NCBI GenBank assembly: GCA_019914945.1
Contig: CM034101.1
Coordinates: 13,155,188-13,219,187 of the forward strand
Origin: Typha latifolia
Lineage: Eukaryota; Streptophyta; Magnoliopsida; Poales; Typhaceae
DNA length: 64,000 bases
Direction: 5' to 3'
The position numbers were made by a program, and so were the translations under genes. Under the pieces are notes generated by a model that saw nothing but the letters and a program-made list of their open reading frames with translations, was not told where the DNA came from and made no database searches. Positions 61,291 through 64,000 of the stretch are shown piece by piece (positions within the stretch are counted from its first letter, which is position 1; each line of letters starts with the position of its first letter).

Positions 61291-62950
61291 AGGTTCCCAG
61301 TATCGGAATCGGGATGGGTATTGGTCGTACAGAAAAACGATATGTATCAGCCATTTGGTTACTCATAACGGATCGGAATATTTTTTAATTATGTAAAATT
61401 CTAAATATTATCTAAAAATACAGAAAATTTTTTAAAAAATAAATAAGAAAATAAAAATTACTCATATATGAAGCTTAAAAATTTAATAAATGTATTGACT
61501 TACTCAAAATTCAAAAATTACTATACCACCAACTTCTATTGCAGGTGTGTATCCGCTGCTGCTACTTCATCGCACCAACAGTAAAGCAGCAGGAAGAGAA
61601 AGAGAAGGGACTGAGTGTGGAATTAAAAATTGAAAAAGAAATTAAAAAAAAAAAATTACTTGATTCGCCGAAAGTCGAGGTTGCCGAAGATCTACTCGTT
61701 GGTGGAAGAGGTGAAAAAGAGAGAAAGAGAAAGAAAAAAGAGAAAAAAAGAAAAAGAGAGAAACGGATCGGGTGACAGTCGAGACGGTTGATACCCTAGC
61801 TAAAGCTAGCCAACTGGCTGATTTTGGCCAGGATTGGGATTAGCTAAGCGTTTCATTCAATCTCACTCAGGATCAACCGAAACTGGGAACATTGGTTAAA
61901 AGTGATTTAAGAAGCATAATCGTCTTCCAAGATCTTCAAAGATCTTTAGGTGAAAGTTTCACGTTGAACAAGATTCTCATATCTTAAACTTTAAGATACT
62001 GAATGCATTCTAGTCTAGAATTGTGTTATGGAATTAAAAGCAAAAGAACTGCAAAAAGCTGTAAGTGAAAACATTAGCATTTTTTCAAGGGATATTTAAG
62101 TCATTTATGTCTCCAAGGTTTGAAAGGTTTGCATGAGGGGACATTCAATTTAACCATGGATGAATTAAATAGGAGTTGAGTGTCTTATGTCAATGTCATC
62201 AACCAGTGATTGTGAATTATAATAATTGCCTTCTGCAATGAGCCCAATAACAAATAACAATGAAATTTTTAGTGAATGACTTGATTATTAGTGCTATGAT
62301 CTTTTCTTTGTGGATCCGAGTGATCAAAATGTTGCAAATGATTCATCGAGTTTTCATGGTGTATGCTAACGACAAAGCGTAGCTATTAGGCAATGAAAGT
62401 ATACGAGGTTTGCAACTTCCAGTTATCAAATCCATGGTTAGCTGGATCAGCTGATCTCGGTCCAGGCTGATTCAAATTCTCTTTTTCTCTCTTTCAATCT
62501 TTCTTCTCACTCTCTCTTCCTCTCTCTCTCTTTCACTCTTTCACTCACTCTTTCTTTCTCTTTTATATTCCTTACCATATAGCAATTATTTTTCTTACAG
62601 AGAGATCTAGTTTTAACGAACTCCGACGACGTAGATCTAACTCCAGTGAACTCTAGTATATAATTGTTTAATTTTATTTTTTTATTTCCCTCTTTTTTTC
62701 ATTTCTTTCATTTTCTATCTCTTATTTTCTCTTTTCTTCTTCATTGCACCATAATTTTTCTTTCTTTTATTTGGTTTTCACTACACCATAGTTTTTTTTC
62801 TTTTTTTCCTAATTTTTTATTATTTTTTCTAAATTTTTAGAAAATTTTCTGCATTTTTTAAAATATTTAAAATTTACGTAATTAAAAAGTCCGATCCAAT
62901 CCAAGTGATTGATACGGCCAATTCAACCTGATCCTAATATTTTTGAACTT
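61290..62950. mobile_element. Long inverted-repeat (fold-back or Mutator-like) element in the eIF(iso)4E intron
   Basis: The left end contains GGATCGGAATATTTTTTAAT followed by an A/T-rich stretch with CAGAAAATTTT. The same order, inverted, is found at 62820-62900 (reverse complement reads GGATCGGACTTTTTAATTAC, then GCAGAAAATTTTC). The similarity appears to continue inward: left AGATCTACTCGTTGG and GAGAAAGAGAAAG, right inverted AGATCTACGTCGTCGG and GAGAGAGAG. Arms are perhaps 300-500 bp with a middle of about 0.6-0.7 kb. No transposase was recognised. Exact ends and target duplication were not resolved. Confidence 0.6.
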
Positions 62951-64000
62951 TGATCAAATCATTTATAAGACATGGAAGAACCTATCAAAGTGTTCCTTAA
63001 TCATGTGCAAGACATTCAATTGCCTATCACATCGATGCATATCTTTTATAACAAAGTGGTAACATCAACATTTATCATCCTTATCACATTAGATAGAATG
63101 GTAGAATTGGCCTTGAAACAAGCTGACCCGAATCCTCTACATAGTGTATTGCCTATCCCATTTATTGGCATGCCTTTCTAACGGAATGATGATACCAATG
63201 TTTGTGATCCGTATCACATTAGATAGAGTAGCAGACTTACTCTTGAAACAAGCTGACAGGAAACTCTTATGTAGAGTATGTAGAATGAAAGCAATTGTTA
63301 CTGGGTTTGATTAAAAAAGCATAACACCCAGAATGGCATAGAATCTAATGAGAAATGAGATTTTTCACTCAAAGAATGGCTAACAAAGGACATCGAAGAC
63401 TTGCATATAGTAAGGGAATTGCAAACAATGAAATTCTTCAGGAAGATGAGTACTATTGATGGACCAGCACTAAGTACGAGGAAAAATTGCGCACTTGATT
63501 GATAAGGTGGAAGATTTTTAGAACTGTAGATAGATATATAACTGATTTATATAATCTACTGAGCCTCTATCCTGCATATAAAGGGCTGTCTGAGCAGAAA
63601 CATTAGTCTTTTTTGGTCCTTTTTTCTTTGATAGATATTGTTGTGTCCAGCTCAGTAAGATTTTCGCAGAAGGTAACTGATAATTGATGTAAGACCCATG
63701 CCTATCTTAGATTGAATTCCTGCTGCATCTTGGTGATAAACAGTAATTTAGGAGAGAAAAGCATTCACTTTTATCAACCTTACGTAATGATTTAATCTTA
63801 ATTTTCCTATCATTGTATTGTACTGCCAAAAAATCCTTCTCAACTCCTTTGGCTAGGTCTTCACATCAATACTGTGGTTCTCTGGTTTGTACTCATTTTA
63901 AGTTTCTCTGGACTTGTGACCCTCATATACCGAGGGGATTCTCAATTTGGTCCCTTTTGCCTTTCTGAATTGGTTGAACATATCATAATTCTCCTTGTTA
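62950..64000. other. Right edge: no gene recognised; diverged 130-bp tandem repeat
   Basis: TATCACATTAGATAGA recurs at about 63082 and 63212, followed both times by CTTGAAACAAGCTGAC. This indicates a diverged tandem copy, probably of degraded mobile-element coding DNA. If the eIF(iso)4E gene is intact, this is still its intron. Confidence 0.5.

Noticed and set aside
60121..64000. Search for the missing C-terminal exon of eIF(iso)4E
   Set aside because: No segment encoding the expected MSIGRKWKE-like start or a matching C-terminus was found in any frame on +.

Overview
This is AT-rich nuclear DNA from a flowering plant. The evidence is GT-AG spliced genes, plant-only families (WIYLD-type SUVR methyltransferase, DUF3527, caleosin/peroxygenase, eIF(iso)4E), LINE debris and long introns. 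I cannot name the species; a monocot is possible but unproven. All exon models below come from reading splice sites and frames by eye, without transcripts.

Layout. 1-2.4 kb: a decayed LINE retrotransposon. 6.4-10.0 kb (+): a two-exon DUF3527 gene. 11.5-19.1 kb (+): a nine-coding-exon SUVR histone H3K9 methyltransferase with a GC-AG intron. 20.2-22.2 kb (-): a complete four-exon ribosomal protein uL14 (RPL23) gene, convergent with SUVR. 24.35-24.66 kb (+): a small unrecognised protein whose normal start codon seems lost. 24.7-29.3 kb: repeat debris. 29.4-32.9 kb (-): two tandem caleosin/peroxygenase genes with identical intron positions; the upstream one carries a (GA)n tract of about 120 bp in its 5' leader.

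33.3-57.2 kb is the most striking part. It is a head-to-tail array of six intact genes, all on +, for secreted 77-78 aa cysteine-rich peptides of defensin-like (CS-alpha-beta) type. Each gene has a signal-peptide exon, one phase-1 intron and a mature-peptide exon with 11 cysteines. Each sits in a duplicated block of about 2-2.5 kb with a conserved TATA box and a conserved 3' hairpin around the poly(A) signal. The blocks are separated by shared repeat blocks, one gene-less relic of the unit, and small transposons whose presence or absence orders the duplications.

58.3-60.1 kb (+) begins an eIF(iso)4E cap-binding gene. Three exons lie in the window; the last coding part is not visible and probably lies beyond 64 kb, after an intron holding a long inverted-repeat element (about 61.3-62.95 kb).

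The genes do not form a pathway. The unlinked single-copy housekeeping genes flank two local tandem families (caleosins, defensin-like peptides) that fit stress and defence roles by family knowledge, not by direct evidence here.
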